The translations under genes and the position numbers were made by a program. Positions 25,400-39,469 of a stretch of 64,000 nt of DNA are shown piece after piece. Source of the DNA: Pteria penguin (lineage: Eukaryota; Mollusca; Bivalvia; Pterioida; Pteriidae); contig CM068583.1 in the NCBI GenBank assembly GCA_035048485.1, positions 30,435,841 to 30,499,840 of the forward strand. Direction: 5' to 3'. Positions within the stretch are counted from its first letter, which is position 1. Each line of letters starts with the position of its first letter. Below the pieces are notes generated by a model. The model saw only the letters and a list, made by a program, of their open reading frames with translations, did no database searches and was not told the origin of the DNA.

Positions 25400-25629
25400 G
25401 TAAGTAATTATATACGTGCTTATTGAACGACAATGATTATAAAGCACAGCACTAATTAGAAAATAATAGGGATCAAAGACAATGCTTTTAAACTAAACAC
25501 GCATTGCTGTACAGATCAGATAAAGATACATCAATACTTGATTGTATATTAATTTATTCATCCCTGACGAGGATTTCTCTACAAAGAAGCACTAGAATGT
25601 ACTTCTCCTTATCCAAAGAATTGTCAGTT

Positions 25630-25735
25630 CAATCAATCGATCAATCAATCAATCAATCAATCCATCAATCAATCAATCAATCTATCTATCTATCTAGGTA
25701 GGCCGGTCGGTCGGTCGGTCGATGTGTGTGTGGGA
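25630..25735. repeat. (CAAT)n/(CTAT)n/(GGTC)n microsatellite
   Basis: Short simple-repeat tract in the 449-bp intron between the two canonical Ig exons. The rest of that intron shows nothing notable. Confidence 0.9.
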
Positions 25736-25848
25736 GTGTTTATGTTACTTTTAAGGGTTTTATCATCCTTACAAGTTTTATTGCAAGTTTATTTTAATTC
25801 TTCTTTGAAAGGAATATAACGGTAAATATAAGTGTATTTATTTCACAG

Positions 25849-26136
25849 ATGGACCAAGTAATGTGGTTATCACGCCTACACCAGCAATCAGTCTGAATAT
25901 CGTAAAGGGAGATACTTTTGGTCCATACTCTTGCATGGCGGACTGTAATCCACCATGTAAATATGAGTGGAAATTCAAATCTTTGAATAAGACATTCATC
26001 ACTCTGACAGAATTTCCCATCTTCAGTATAAATAATGTTATGGAAAACAACGCAGGGACATACCGCTGTACATCTACAACAGATTTAAATGTCAGTGCGC
26101 CATTTGCCAGTCGTGATGTTGATGTCAACGTCGTGG
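25849..26136 (+). CDS. Receptor gene 1, exon: canonical Ig domain with extra cysteine pair
   Basis: Internal exon of 288 bp (96 codons), phase 1-1, with acceptor TTATTTCACAG and donor CGTGG|GTAAGT. The Ig signature is present: FGPYSC, YEWKF, and NNAGTYRC. Two additional cysteines in MADCNPPCKYEW may form a local second disulphide. NKT and NVS are potential N-glycosylation sites. In sequence style this domain resembles Ig domains common in bivalve receptors and hemicentin-like proteins (recalled, not searched). Confidence 0.93.
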
Positions 26137-26425
26137 GTAAGTTATGACTAGAAGTATTGTATGCAAAACCATTATGTGGAACATGATACAATGTAATGTC
26201 AACATTACATTATACAATTATGGACTTTTCATCCCATGAATATGCTATGATGTTTACTAAATTTGTAAATATTGACAGAGGATTTGCACAATTCATTTAA
26301 CAGCCATATATTAGTAAAAGCATTTGCAATGACATATTTGATTTCTCTTATTATACTGTTATTTTGAGCAAATTAAAGTATTTCCAAGACCTATAGTCAC
26401 ACAATAGCATTAGTTTCCAAAGTTT

Positions 26426-26460
<35 letters not shown>

Positions 26461-27139
26461 GTTCATTACATTACTTTATCATCGGATAATTTCCTTGTAG
26501 CGTTTTGAAGTCAGGAAGAATTTATGAGAATGGTTTTGGAAATACATACTCCTGTGAAGTTTCTTATTGTTCGCTGCAGCATACGCACATTTTACTTTTT
26601 TTATTTTCTTTTAGTTGACCTAACATTTTGTTTCATATTTTAACTTTCAGTTGTCATGGCATTAACATTTGAGCGTATTTGATTTTTTTTTTCAGTTTTT
26701 AAATCAATTTTGAAAATTACTGCATGCGCAACAGTACCTCAACAAGAAAAGCAAAAATGCGCTAAATCATGATGGTGCTATTAATTCCCATTCCCAATTT
26801 TGCCTTTATGTACACGTACAGTAAATTTCCCGTTATATTCTATTGTGTAATAATTAGTTTTTCATGAATTTATGTATCATGTCCACTTGCATGGTTCGCT
26901 CCTTACTTTCATTTTCATTTTTTTTTCAATAAATACCTATATGATTTAGTGAACATTATGAGCATATTGACAAAATCAGGTTTTTATTGATGCTGAAAGC
27001 CACAAACAATTGTATATCGAGAAAGTTTATTACCAAACTTATCTAATTTGACGAGCCAAACCTCGCCGTGGGACAACGTTGTAGATGGTTCAGATATTTG
27101 CTTTCATTACAACAAAGTATGAGATATGTATCTTTTTTT

Positions 27140-27353
27140 AACTTTATTTATTTTACAACGATAAAGAAACAAGTTAACAACTTATATAAATCTTGCTCGT
27201 CGGCACGGATCTTGCTCGTTGGCACGGTACCCGGAGAAAATCCACGAAGCCAGGTTGGTAACAGCCTCACCATCTCACGTACCACACCGGAAATCGAACC
27301 CGGGTCGGATTGGTGAGAAGCGAGCGCGCTACCGACTGCGCTACCTGTCCCCC
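27140..27353 (-). mobile_element. tRNA-derived SINE (family A), inverted
   Basis: Reverse copy of the family at 11441-11670. The tRNA-like head is at the right end (GGTAGCGCAGTCGGTAGCGC on the minus strand) and the tail reads TTGTTAACTTG on the minus strand. A local duplication of CGGCACGGATCTTGCTCG is present near 27200-27225. Confidence 0.85.
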
Positions 27354-27507
27354 TGTATGTATCTTTGTCCCCGATAGGTACGTTTTCTAGGAATGGGGAT
27401 ATTCACGACGGAATTTGTTATTTCATGGAGACTAGTCTAAGACATTTCTGCACTACCATTCGTAGTTACGTCATATACCTTTAATATACCATTTTCTATT
27501 AAACTAA

Positions 27508-27677
27508 GCCGGCGTGGCCTAGTGGTATCGCGCTGGACTCCTGATCGGGAGGCCGAGGTTCGATTCTCGCTCTGGCCATGCCGGTGTCCTGTCTTTCGGA
27601 TGAGACAGTAAAAACCGAGGCCCCGTGTCGTGGTATGCATGGCATGTTAAAGATTCCTCATTGCTTCGGGTGGGTCC
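27508..27677 (+). mobile_element. tRNA-SINE family B with intact tRNA-like head
   Basis: Starts GCCGGCGTGGCCTAGTGG (A box) and contains GAGGTTCGATTCTCG (B box). The shared body GTGTCCTGTCTTTCGGATGA and tail core TGCTTCGGGTGGGTCCG follow, and the copy is cut off at a TA run. It is a relative of the copies at 22103, 42447, 56897 and 58302. The head folds roughly like a tRNA but is the SINE promoter. Confidence 0.88.
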
Positions 27678-27843
27678 GAATATATATATATTCTATTCAT
27701 TTAACCTTTTTTTCTTTGGTTTAGTGTTTGACATTTCCTATTGTGAAAATCAAATGTCTGAGTTTTATATATACTTATTCAAAATGATATATAAATACTT
27801 TTTAATATCAGACTTAAATTTTTTTCCCCATGTATTTATGTAG

Positions 27844-28152
27844 GTACATATGAAAGCCCTCCATTATTAAATGACCCAGAAGCTTTTATAAGTTCGTATG
27901 AAGCCAGCGGCGACACATTTCAGTTGATAACGATGTATATATTGGCCAGTCCTAAACCGAACTTCACGTGGATTTACCCTTCCGGTATAAAGCTTTTTCC
28001 AGTCTCTGTGGAGCCAGTAATGAACAACATGTCAATACATAAAATAACAACGACATTACAAGTCAAGGGAGAAAGTCAATCCAACAATTACATATGCCAT
28101 CTTCAGAATCCATTGGGTGATCTGTATCTTCCAATAACCATCACTAAATCAC
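27844..28152 (+). CDS. Receptor gene 1, exon: membrane-proximal Ig-like domain, one cysteine
   Basis: Internal exon of 309 bp (103 codons), phase 1-1, with acceptor CATGTATTTATGTAG and donor AAATCAC|GTAAGT. It begins TYESPPLLNDPEA. The C-strand core Trp is present (PNFTWIYPSG) and the F strand has its cysteine (NNYICHLQNPLG), but the B strand reads FQLITMYIL with no cysteine. The canonical disulphide is therefore impossible. PNFT and NMS are potential glycosylation sites. This is the last extracellular domain before the transmembrane exon. Confidence 0.9.
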
Positions 28153-30635
28153 GTAAGTATATGGTAAATTACTTATATAGCTGCATTGTTAAAATAAAGT
28201 TTAACCATTGCTACGTTGATGACGAATAAAGCCTTCGAGCACATACCCACGTGGTAGTACAATAAAACAATAAGCACAAGTAGGCCTATATTCCTCACCT
28301 GGGCACATTTGTTAACAACAGATTGCTTGAAAAAAAATCTAAAATGCATATACATGTATACTCTTTATTTGTTTTATACAACTGAAAAAAGACTGTAAAC
28401 TTGCTTTTCTATAAAAAAAAATAAATTAAGACAATGATATAAAAATATTTGAAAACAATTTAATTTAAATTTGTTACCATATTTGTTTCATATTCTGATA
28501 AAAATATTATTTTGGTGTAAATCATTTCATAAGTTCCGAGGCAAAGTCCACTAAATCGTATGTACTTATAGTGTATAACACCATCATTTTTTAATCGTAT
28601 TTTTTTTTTAATATTATAGATTATTTTTGTGTTCCATTTATAACAATAAAATTAAATAAAATGCACAAAATTGATGCATTATAAGCAACATTTAAGGAGA
28701 AAATCTAAGAAATTACCTAAAAATAACAGTTAAAAAGCTGGTTTTTGGAATGGATCCAAAAACAATAACATTTCTTCAGACACCCTTCTAGATCACTCTA
28801 GTACATTTAGTTTGACGATCTAAGACGTCGGTCTGAAGAGGTTTGTCAAGTACCTTCTGGAACATTTGTCCCTGTATCCACCCCTTGACGGACCTGGTCG
28901 AATAACACCACTTGCTGGGAACACTGAATACTTCTTCCCTACGAAGTTTGATCATAATCCCTCCGGCAGCTTTGACGACGAAGTGGGAAGTATGAGTATG
29001 AAAAGCTAACGGACGACGGACGGACGGATGGCGAACTGTCCACTATGACAATGTTTGAATAAAGCCCCTGACTAAGGTGATCTTGAAAGAAACCGAAATT
29101 AATTTATCCTGTGCCTCTGTAATCACTTCAAAAAACAAACCATAAAAATTTATGGACGCTTTAAACAAAACTTAAAACTTGGTACCCGACAGTAGTAAGC
29201 ATCTCATGTTTGTATAGCAACATTCGCAGTATATTTAAATGCGCCTTCAGTAAAAAAAATCTTTGATGATATTATATCAATGTTTGAAGGATTAATATCA
29301 ACAATTACCTTATATCTCTTTTTATTCACTACGACCTTGATGATATTCATATAGTCATATATGAATATTTTAATCGGTTTTGGGTCGGTTTTTTTTTTTG
29401 TGAAAAAAAACATTACAATTATTTGATACACTTAATACAGATATCTTTAAGTTACTATTGATCTCTTAATCACTGCACATACTTCAGAAATTGTATAAAA
29501 CTCTGGGGTCTTATTCACAAAAAGACTTTCGTCTAAGCATAAGAATTGAGACCTAAAATATCACGTGCAATTATTCTATGAATTTGTCGAAAGTTTGCCT
29601 GTGAATAGCTTGTCAGATATACTGTTTACAGAAACTTTTTATTAATTCTTAGAATTAAGACACATGCTACCATATAGGTCTCAATTCTTAGACTTAGACG
29701 TAAGTTTCTTTGTGAATAAGGCCCCTGATTAACAAACAAGTGTACTCATTCTCCATATCACAATTGGTAGTACTTATAGAAGTACTTAATTACAACCTTA
29801 TCTACATCACCGGAAAGCTCAGAAATTTTTTGTCATGTTTTGGGAAAAATAAAACACCCTCCGAGTTGTAAGATATTTTAGGTTTGACTAAAATGATACT
29901 GTTCCGATATTGAAGTGTGTGGCTATCAGTCTATGACACCTGCATTCATTCACGTCATCATCGGTAGCATATTAAAATGTATTTGTAGGTTTTAACATTT
30001 ACATTAACTGACAGTTGGTTTCATTTCTGAATTGAGTTTACTCATTTGACTCAAAGTGATAATGAGTCTATCAATGTTCACGGTGATATTTTGATAAGTA
30101 GTAAATAAAAGCAGAAATTTCTTTGAAAATCTTAAAAGTTTTCTAAAGTAAATCATGAAACTCAATTTAATAAGGTCCCGTTCACTATTGGTTTTCTACA
30201 GTGAATGTATATATACAAATGGAACAGGAGTACGACAAGAGAACTGCGCGACTGACAGGTTTTACTTCTATTCCTCCATAGAAAAAATAAATTATTAATG
30301 CATTCCTTATAATTATTTAATTCCTTCTTAAACGGAAGCAAAAATTTTGATGAAACTTGCAATATTAAAAAAACCGAACATATTGAATTTGGCGCATTGA
30401 TAATTACGTCACCGAGATTGCCCAATCAGAGTCAATATTATATGTTACCACGACGACCGTCATGTTTTTACTTCTATTGACATATAGAAAAATAACTCTG
30501 ATAATGCAGTTAAATATGGCGGTTGCCTCGAAAATTCAATTATCAAATGATAATTTTGTTTATATTAGTCAGAATTAATTATAGATGTATTCGGTTTCTG
30601 TAGATGTGCATTCTTATTAGAAAGTGATATGCAGT
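28153..30635. other. Intron of gene 1: no gene seen
   Basis: AT-rich intron sequence. A dispersed repeat at about 28780-29060 (GACGGACGGACGGATGGCG near its end) and a short inverted pair near 29495-29730 (TCTTATTCACAAAAAGACTT against CTTTGTGAATAAGGCCCC) are visible. No coding exon with matching phase was found. Confidence 0.5.
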
Positions 30636-32305
30636 CATCATTTGTTTATTTAAGTCTCATCATATACACAATTTCACTTTTATAAAACACATTATATTTA
30701 TAATGTACACAAGTTAAAACAACAGAAACACTATGTGCATATGCCACTCTGTACAGAGTTACAAGAGACGTATAAAAGAGTCTGAGTTTACAGTAAAACG
30801 CATATCGTACCATATAGTATAGATATAGAGCAATATGTGTTTAAAAGCTATTCACACATATAAAATTTTAGATATATTACTTGTTTACATACATAAAATT
30901 TCTTCTTCTTAATAAAACATTCTGGCAGAAATTGGCAGATTCATATACCAAATTTACATCAGTTAAAATTGTAGACAGTTTATCATCCAAGCTGTAGTCA
31001 TCAAAATTATAGTGTAACACCCCGGCACTCTCTAACAAGGAATATCTTAAGTCTTCATATAAAGAGCATTCAAGTAACACATGTTTTTCACATTCTACAA
31101 TTTTACAGCAATATGGGCACAGTTTATCTTCAACACTTAAGCCTCCGTATCTACCAGTCTCCAATCTAATAGGAGCTACACCACAGCGGAATTTTGCTAA
31201 TGCACTACGTTTCCCTCTTGTCATAGACATACTTAAATAATTTTCTGTTTCAAAGTTACTTTTAAATTTACAATATGTTCTCAATTTATTTCCACCAGTA
31301 CCCTTTTTTGCCTGTTTTCTGTTCCATTCAGTAACATACTTAGACATATCGTCTTTTTGAATTCTTTGAATCAAACTCTTGAGCTCAAAACGATCTATAT
31401 TATCAAGTAGATCAAGACTTTGTAGCTTCTGAAAGATATGATAATTCCAGTTTTTACACTCTACCTTCCTAAAGTCAGCCCATTGAAATATTCTAAAATT
31501 CAGTCTATTTTCATCAAGGTTATGTAACCTGTAAAAGTGTCGAATAACACAAGCGTACAATTTTATATACATAGGAGTTCTTCCCATATCTCCTGCAACT
31601 GCAGCATATCTGTTTACCGCTAAGTAAAAACGGCACGCTCTATTTTGAATAGCTTCAATACAAGAGTATTGTTTGGTGCCCCAAACTGCAGCAGCATAAC
31701 TTATAACAGGAAATACAGTATTGTCATATAATTTCTTAAAAACAATAAAAGTCAAACCACCTGCTGCTTTCACTTTAGCAATAAGCAAGCCTAGTGCTCT
31801 GTTAGCTGATTTGGCTATATAATTAGCAGTTATGTTAAAATCTAGAAACTCGTGTAATAACAATCCTAGATATACATAACAATCAGTAATTTCTAAAACC
31901 TCATTTCCACACTTAAATATAAAAGTACTCCTTTGTATGGATTTTGGCCTAAAGTGAACCACCTTTGACTTGGATATATGTACTGTCATCTTGTTTGTTG
32001 TTGCCCAAGAATGGAGCATTTGCAATAAGTTTTGGAGATCATTTTCTGAACCTGCTATCAGGACCAGGTCATCTGCATACAAAAGTGCGCACACATTTTC
32101 CCCCATTTATGTCTATACCTACAGACTGATTGTTCAAAAATGTTGCCAAGTCATTTATATACAGATTAAATAAAAGGGGAGATAGCAAACACCCCTGTTT
32201 CAAACCGAATTTCAAATTAAACCAATAAGTTGTTAAATTATTTACACGTACACAGCACTTCACATCATTATAGATAGATAAAAGAGCAGTATACATTCTG
32301 CCACA
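30636..32305 (-). mobile_element. 5'-truncated non-LTR retrotransposon (LINE), antisense in intron
   Basis: Runs from the C-terminal part of a reverse transcriptase to a 3' UTR with AATAAA (about 30646) and a short TGATGA-like end. The 5' end stops inside the RT, a typical LINE truncation. It sits in the intron between the last Ig exon and the transmembrane exon of gene 1, in opposite orientation. The 3' end position is estimated from the last AATAAA and is uncertain by tens of bases. Confidence 0.85.
30877..32296 (-). pseudogene. LINE reverse transcriptase, C-terminal part
   Basis: Two minus-strand frames cover one RT. The first (32296-32069) has the block GLKQGCLLSPLLFNLYINDL. The second (32106-30877, 409 aa) has the catalytic YADDLVLIA box, the thumb region and a C-terminal zinc-knuckle-like CPYCCKIVECEKHVLLEC. 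A one-base frameshift at about 32085-32105 separates them, directly before the YADD box. The fingers and the whole endonuclease region are missing. The YADD aspartates are intact. Clade (Jockey-, CR1- or I-like) cannot be decided without alignment. Confidence 0.9.
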
Positions 32306-32523
32306 TTCTGCAGTGTGCTGTTAAAAAGATTAAGAATGTAGGTACAGCAAGGATAAAATTCTTACTACATATGTACATGTAAATGACACATTCTACACCA
32401 TGAACATGATCATATATTGTACTTTGAATATCTTATACCTATTTAACTTACAAATATAAAATAGTATCGCCGTGATACTGCCATGGTAACTATTATGTTA
32501 ATTCCTTCTCTATACATATCTAG

Positions 32524-32640
32524 GGCCTGACTCCACACCATGGGGATTACTTGTACACTTGGCCGTTGATGTCGTTGTGATTCTAGTCTCTTGTGCGATA
32601 TATTCATGCAAGAAAATGAAAATGCGTAAGCAAAACCCAG
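32524..32640 (+). CDS. Receptor gene 1, exon: transmembrane segment
   Basis: Exon of 117 bp, phase 1-1, with acceptor TTCTCTATACATATCTAG and donor AACCCAG|GTACGT. Joined in phase to the preceding exon it reads PDSTPW, a hydrophobic stretch of about 22 residues (GLLVHLAVDVVVILVSCAIY), then a basic stop-transfer (CKKMKMRKQ). It therefore encodes a type I membrane anchor. Two polar residues, His and Asp, lie inside the membrane stretch. This exon is too short to stand out as an open frame. It was found from the splice sites and phase, which match every other exon of the gene. Confidence 0.9.
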
Positions 32641-32879
32641 GTACGTAAATACATTGCTGACTTCTATGATCTTAGTACCTTGAGTGGAGACAATCAAAAC
32701 ATGTACTAAAACAACATGAAGAGAATACAATACGTGTCTGAATTGTATGATTTACGTCATCAGAGTACTCATAATCAAATTAGCTGAAAAACAAATAGAT
32801 CTATCTGCCAGAAAGTCAACAAATAAAATTATTTTCCAAACCTAATCGCAATTGTAAAATACACAAATTATCTATCGAT

Positions 32880-33995
32880 ATGATGTAGTCGCTGTAAATC
32901 ATACAAAGACTTACCAGATTATCTGAGGATAGATATAGTGTAGTCGCTGTAGGTCAGTACAAAGACTTACCAGGTTATCTGAGGATAGATATGATGTAGT
33001 CGCTGTAGGTCAGTACAAAGACGTACCAGGTTGTCTGAGGATATATATGGTGTAGTCGCTGTAGGTCAGTACAAAGACTTACCAGATTATCTGAGGATAG
33101 ATATGATGTAGTCGCTGTAGGTCAGTACAAAGACTTACCAGGTTATCTGAGGATAGATATGATGTAGTCGCTGTAGGTCAGTACAAAGACGTACCAGGTT
33201 GTCTGAGGATATATATGGTGTAGTCGCTGTAGGTCAGTACAAAGACTTACCAGATTATCTGAGGATAGATATAGTGTAGTCGCTGTAGGTCAGTACAAAG
33301 ACTTACCAGGTTGTCTGAGGATAGATATGGTGTAGTCGCTGTAGGTCAGTACAAAGACTTACCAGGTTATCTGAGGATAGATATGGTGTAGTCGCTGTAG
33401 GTCAGTACAAAGACTTACCAGATTATCTGAGGATAGATATGGTGTAGTCGCTGTAGGTCAGTACAAAGACTTACCAGATTATCTGAGGATAGATATAGTG
33501 TAGTCGCTGTAGGTCAGTACAAAGACTTTCCAGGTTATCTGAGGATAGATATGGTGTAGTCGCTGTAGGTCAGTACAAAGACTTACCAGATTATCTGAGG
33601 ATAGATATAGTGTAGTCGCTGTAGGTCAGTACAAAGACTTACCAGGTTATCTGAGGATAGATATAGTGTAGTCGCTGTAGGTCAGTACAGAGACTTACCA
33701 GGTTATCTGAGGATAGATATAGTGTAGTCGCTGTAGGTCAGTACAGAGACTTACCAAGTTATCTGAGGATAGATATAGTGTAGTCGCTGTAGGTCAGTAC
33801 AGAGACTTACCAGGTTATCTGAGGATAGATATGATATAGTCGCTGTAGGTCAGTACAAAGACTTACCAGGTTATCTGAGGATAGATATGATGTAGTCGCT
33901 GTAGGTCAGTACAAAGACTTACCAGGTTATCTGAGGATAGATATGATGTAGTCGCTGTAGGTCAGTACAAAGACTTACCAGGTTATCTGAGGATA
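32880..33995. repeat. 56-bp minisatellite, 20 copies
   Basis: Unit landmarks are TAGTCGCTGTAGGTCAGTAC, AAAGACTTACCAGGTTATC and TGAGGATAGATATGG. Twenty occurrences of TAGTCGCTGTA are spaced at 55-57 bp. Copies differ mainly by G/A at a few sites; the first copy (32880) is the most diverged. It lies in the intron between the transmembrane and cytoplasmic exons of gene 1. Confidence 0.97.
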
Positions 33996-34237
33996 GAGAT
34001 GTGTGACCTTACGTCTTGCTATCTCCTCTATTACACTCGGATGTAAAAAGATGAAAATTTCTAAAGAACCTTACCACCCAGTATCATGAACCAGGTACAC
34101 ATTGCATTTCGACTCTTTAAGACGTATGCTTGATGTGATTAGAATTATTTTGATCACGTACATAACTGTTGCATCGATACTATTTACTCATTGTATCATC
34201 ATCATATGAATCATGATAAGCTTTCTTTATTTTATAG

Positions 34238-34327
34238 TGGAGGCTGTTACTGAGGGAGGCCATGAATATACAGCCTTGAACATAGTCCCACCCCGTGAAC
34301 ATCGTACAAATAGGGAGCCTCGTCAAG
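34238..34327 (+). CDS. Receptor gene 1, exon: cytoplasmic tail with YxxL motif
   Basis: Exon of 90 bp (30 codons), phase 1-1, with acceptor CTTTATTTTATAG and donor CGTCAAG|GTTAGT. It encodes VEAVTEGGHEYTALNIVPP followed by a basic, polar stretch (REHRTNREPRQ). EYTAL is a tyrosine motif of YxxL type. His at position -2 does not fit the strict ITIM consensus, so a trafficking or ITAM-half role is equally possible. Same strand and phase as the transmembrane exon 1.6 kb upstream. Confidence 0.82.
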
Positions 34328-34967
34328 GTTAGTTCTACATAGGTACTACTTGAACAAAATAAAATCAAGCAAAGTTAAGTCTCTAAAATAGTACTAACCT
34401 AAATGCCTGTATTATACTTAAAGTGGTACAAGGAAAAAGAAATTGCTACTAAAATCAACCTACATATAGCTGTTTTTATGATATAAACCAGCAAATGCGT
34501 TAAACAAACGCTGATCGGTGCCCCTGTAATGTATACAAAGAGGTTCTGACCAGACTCCGTCCGCTTTTTAAACGAATTTCTTTATAATGATTGGAGGAAT
34601 GCCAGAGAGGCTGCCGTCGGTGATAGGCTTTTGTCCCCATACCTAGGATCTTAACAGAAGGGGTTCTGGCGCCATCTGAAGAAAATGGTAAGATCATCAG
34701 TGGGTCTCCATGTTATCAAAAATAATATATCAGCCCGCAACCGTCACGTCATCTTATCGGTTGCCTAATACATGAAAATGTTACCAGGACACATGTGTCC
34801 TTTTATAGGTCTTTCTTTAAGTTCGCTGAAAATGCTTGCAGCGTGTTAAATTTTGCCACTGTAACAACATAAGTGAAATTAGAAGGTATCGGAAAATAAC
34901 AGCAATGAGTATGCTTTCTACATGTTATGTTTAATGAAATTGCAGTTACGCTCATTTTTTTTTTCAG
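34328..34967. other. Intron between cytoplasmic exons of gene 1
   Basis: No repeat or gene of note. The minus-strand frames here have no recognisable pattern. Confidence 0.4.
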
Positions 34968-34996
34968 GTTATGCGGAAGAAAAAAACAATTTATGA
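34968..34996 (+). CDS. Candidate last coding exon of receptor gene 1
   Basis: A strong polypyrimidine acceptor (CTCATTTTTTTTTTCAG) is followed, in the phase required by the preceding donor, by GYAEEKNNL and a TGA stop. The protein would end nine residues after the junction, and 3' UTR would follow. No clear polyadenylation signal was located downstream. This is the first plausible terminal exon after 34327. An alternative exon further right cannot be excluded. Confidence 0.4.
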
Positions 34997-38059
<3,063 letters not shown>

Positions 38060-38810
38060 ATCAAAAATCGCTGAAAATTGGAAATTTTGAATAAAATGTA
38101 AACAACTCGATAAATTAAAAAACAAAACATGTAATCTTATAGATCTTGATATGATCTATCAAATAAAAAAGGTTTCAATACAATATCATTATCAAACATG
38201 TTATTTTTGGGGTTTAATGTGCTATTTTTGCAAAATTAATAGATTTTTTTTTCTTATTTTATTCCACTTCGTCTATCCGGCTTAGTGTAGGTCCAAATAT
38301 TTGTTTTAATGGTTATGGAATGATAAAACAATGTCTAATCTATTTAATGATATGCCATTTACCCAATCATGAATTATCGAAAAGGGATAATTAAAAATAT
38401 TTTCCATTAAAGTGATGGCGATTATGAAAATCGCTGAAAATTGGAAATTTTGAATAAAATGTAAACAACTCGATAAATTCATAAAAAACATGTAATCTTA
38501 TAGATTTTTATATGATCTTTCCAATAAAAAAGGTTTCAGTATCATATCATGCATGAAAAATGTGATTTTTTGGGTTAAATGTGCTATTTTTGCAAAATTA
38601 ATAGATTTTTTCCTTATTTTATTCCATTTCGTCTATCCGGCTTAGTGTAGGTCCAAATATTTGTTTTAATGGTTATGGAATGATAAAACAATGTTTAATC
38701 TATCTATTGATATGCCATTTACCCAATCATGAACCATCGAAAAGGGATATCTAAAAATATTTTCCATTAAAGTGATACCGATTATGAAAGTCGCTGAAAA
38801 TGGGAAAATC
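38060..38810. repeat. Tandem duplication of about 362 bp
   Basis: The block starting ATCGCTGAAAATTGGAAATT at 38068 recurs at 38431, and a third, truncated start appears at about 38790. Shared internal markers include CGTCTATCCGGCTTAGTGTA and CATGAATTATCGAAAAGGGA-like sequence. No conserved reading frame. Confidence 0.85.
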
Positions 38811-39469
38811 TTTATAAATCATTTATGCTTTATCATTTATGAGTTTTAAATGCATCTCTATGCATTTTGCAAATACCCAATTTGAAAGACACCCCATCCA
38901 TCCTCTACCGTTAAGTAATGTAGGACTTGCATTGTTCATTTTAATAATAAATTGCATTAAGAGGTGGGTAGTCTTACAGAAGCTGGGGGGGGGGGGGACA
39001 AAAGTGTTTCTGGATCATGGACTATATGGAGTCATATATTCGAACCTAGTTTGTTGTACAGATGAAAGCTATTGAACGGACAACAAGGTGTTTGGTGGTA
39101 TAGCAATCGAACCCACTGCTTACCGATATATGGAACTATATAGGCCACCATGATGGGTATATATCTATATATAAATAATCTTTAAGTAGAATAACTAAAA
39201 GAGTGTTATATTTAAATATATGTGTATTTCCTTTGCTTATTTTATTTGTTGAATTAGAGTTGTCTCTCTTGCGCGATGATCATAAGGGTGGCATGGTCGG
39301 ACCATATTAGGAGGATGCGATGAAACTGGTTGCAACATCCGATCAAACACTTTCCCAGCTTAGGACATAGGGCCACTTTCGCTTGGGTCGTCTAAAGATT
39401 CGGTAATGCTTTATTTTACTGGAAAAATTTAAGTTTTAACCGCCACCCCCCCCCCCATCCTCCACAATT

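Larger units (their letters stand above)
26137..27843. other. Intron of gene 1 with two SINEs
   Basis: AT-rich intron with a CA microsatellite at 26428-26458, the two SINEs listed separately and a short (TA)n near 27680. No further exon recognised. Confidence 0.6.

Noticed and set aside
32880..33995. CRISPR-like regular spacing of a 56-bp unit
   Set aside because: Whole units repeat without unique spacers, in a eukaryotic intron. It is a minisatellite.
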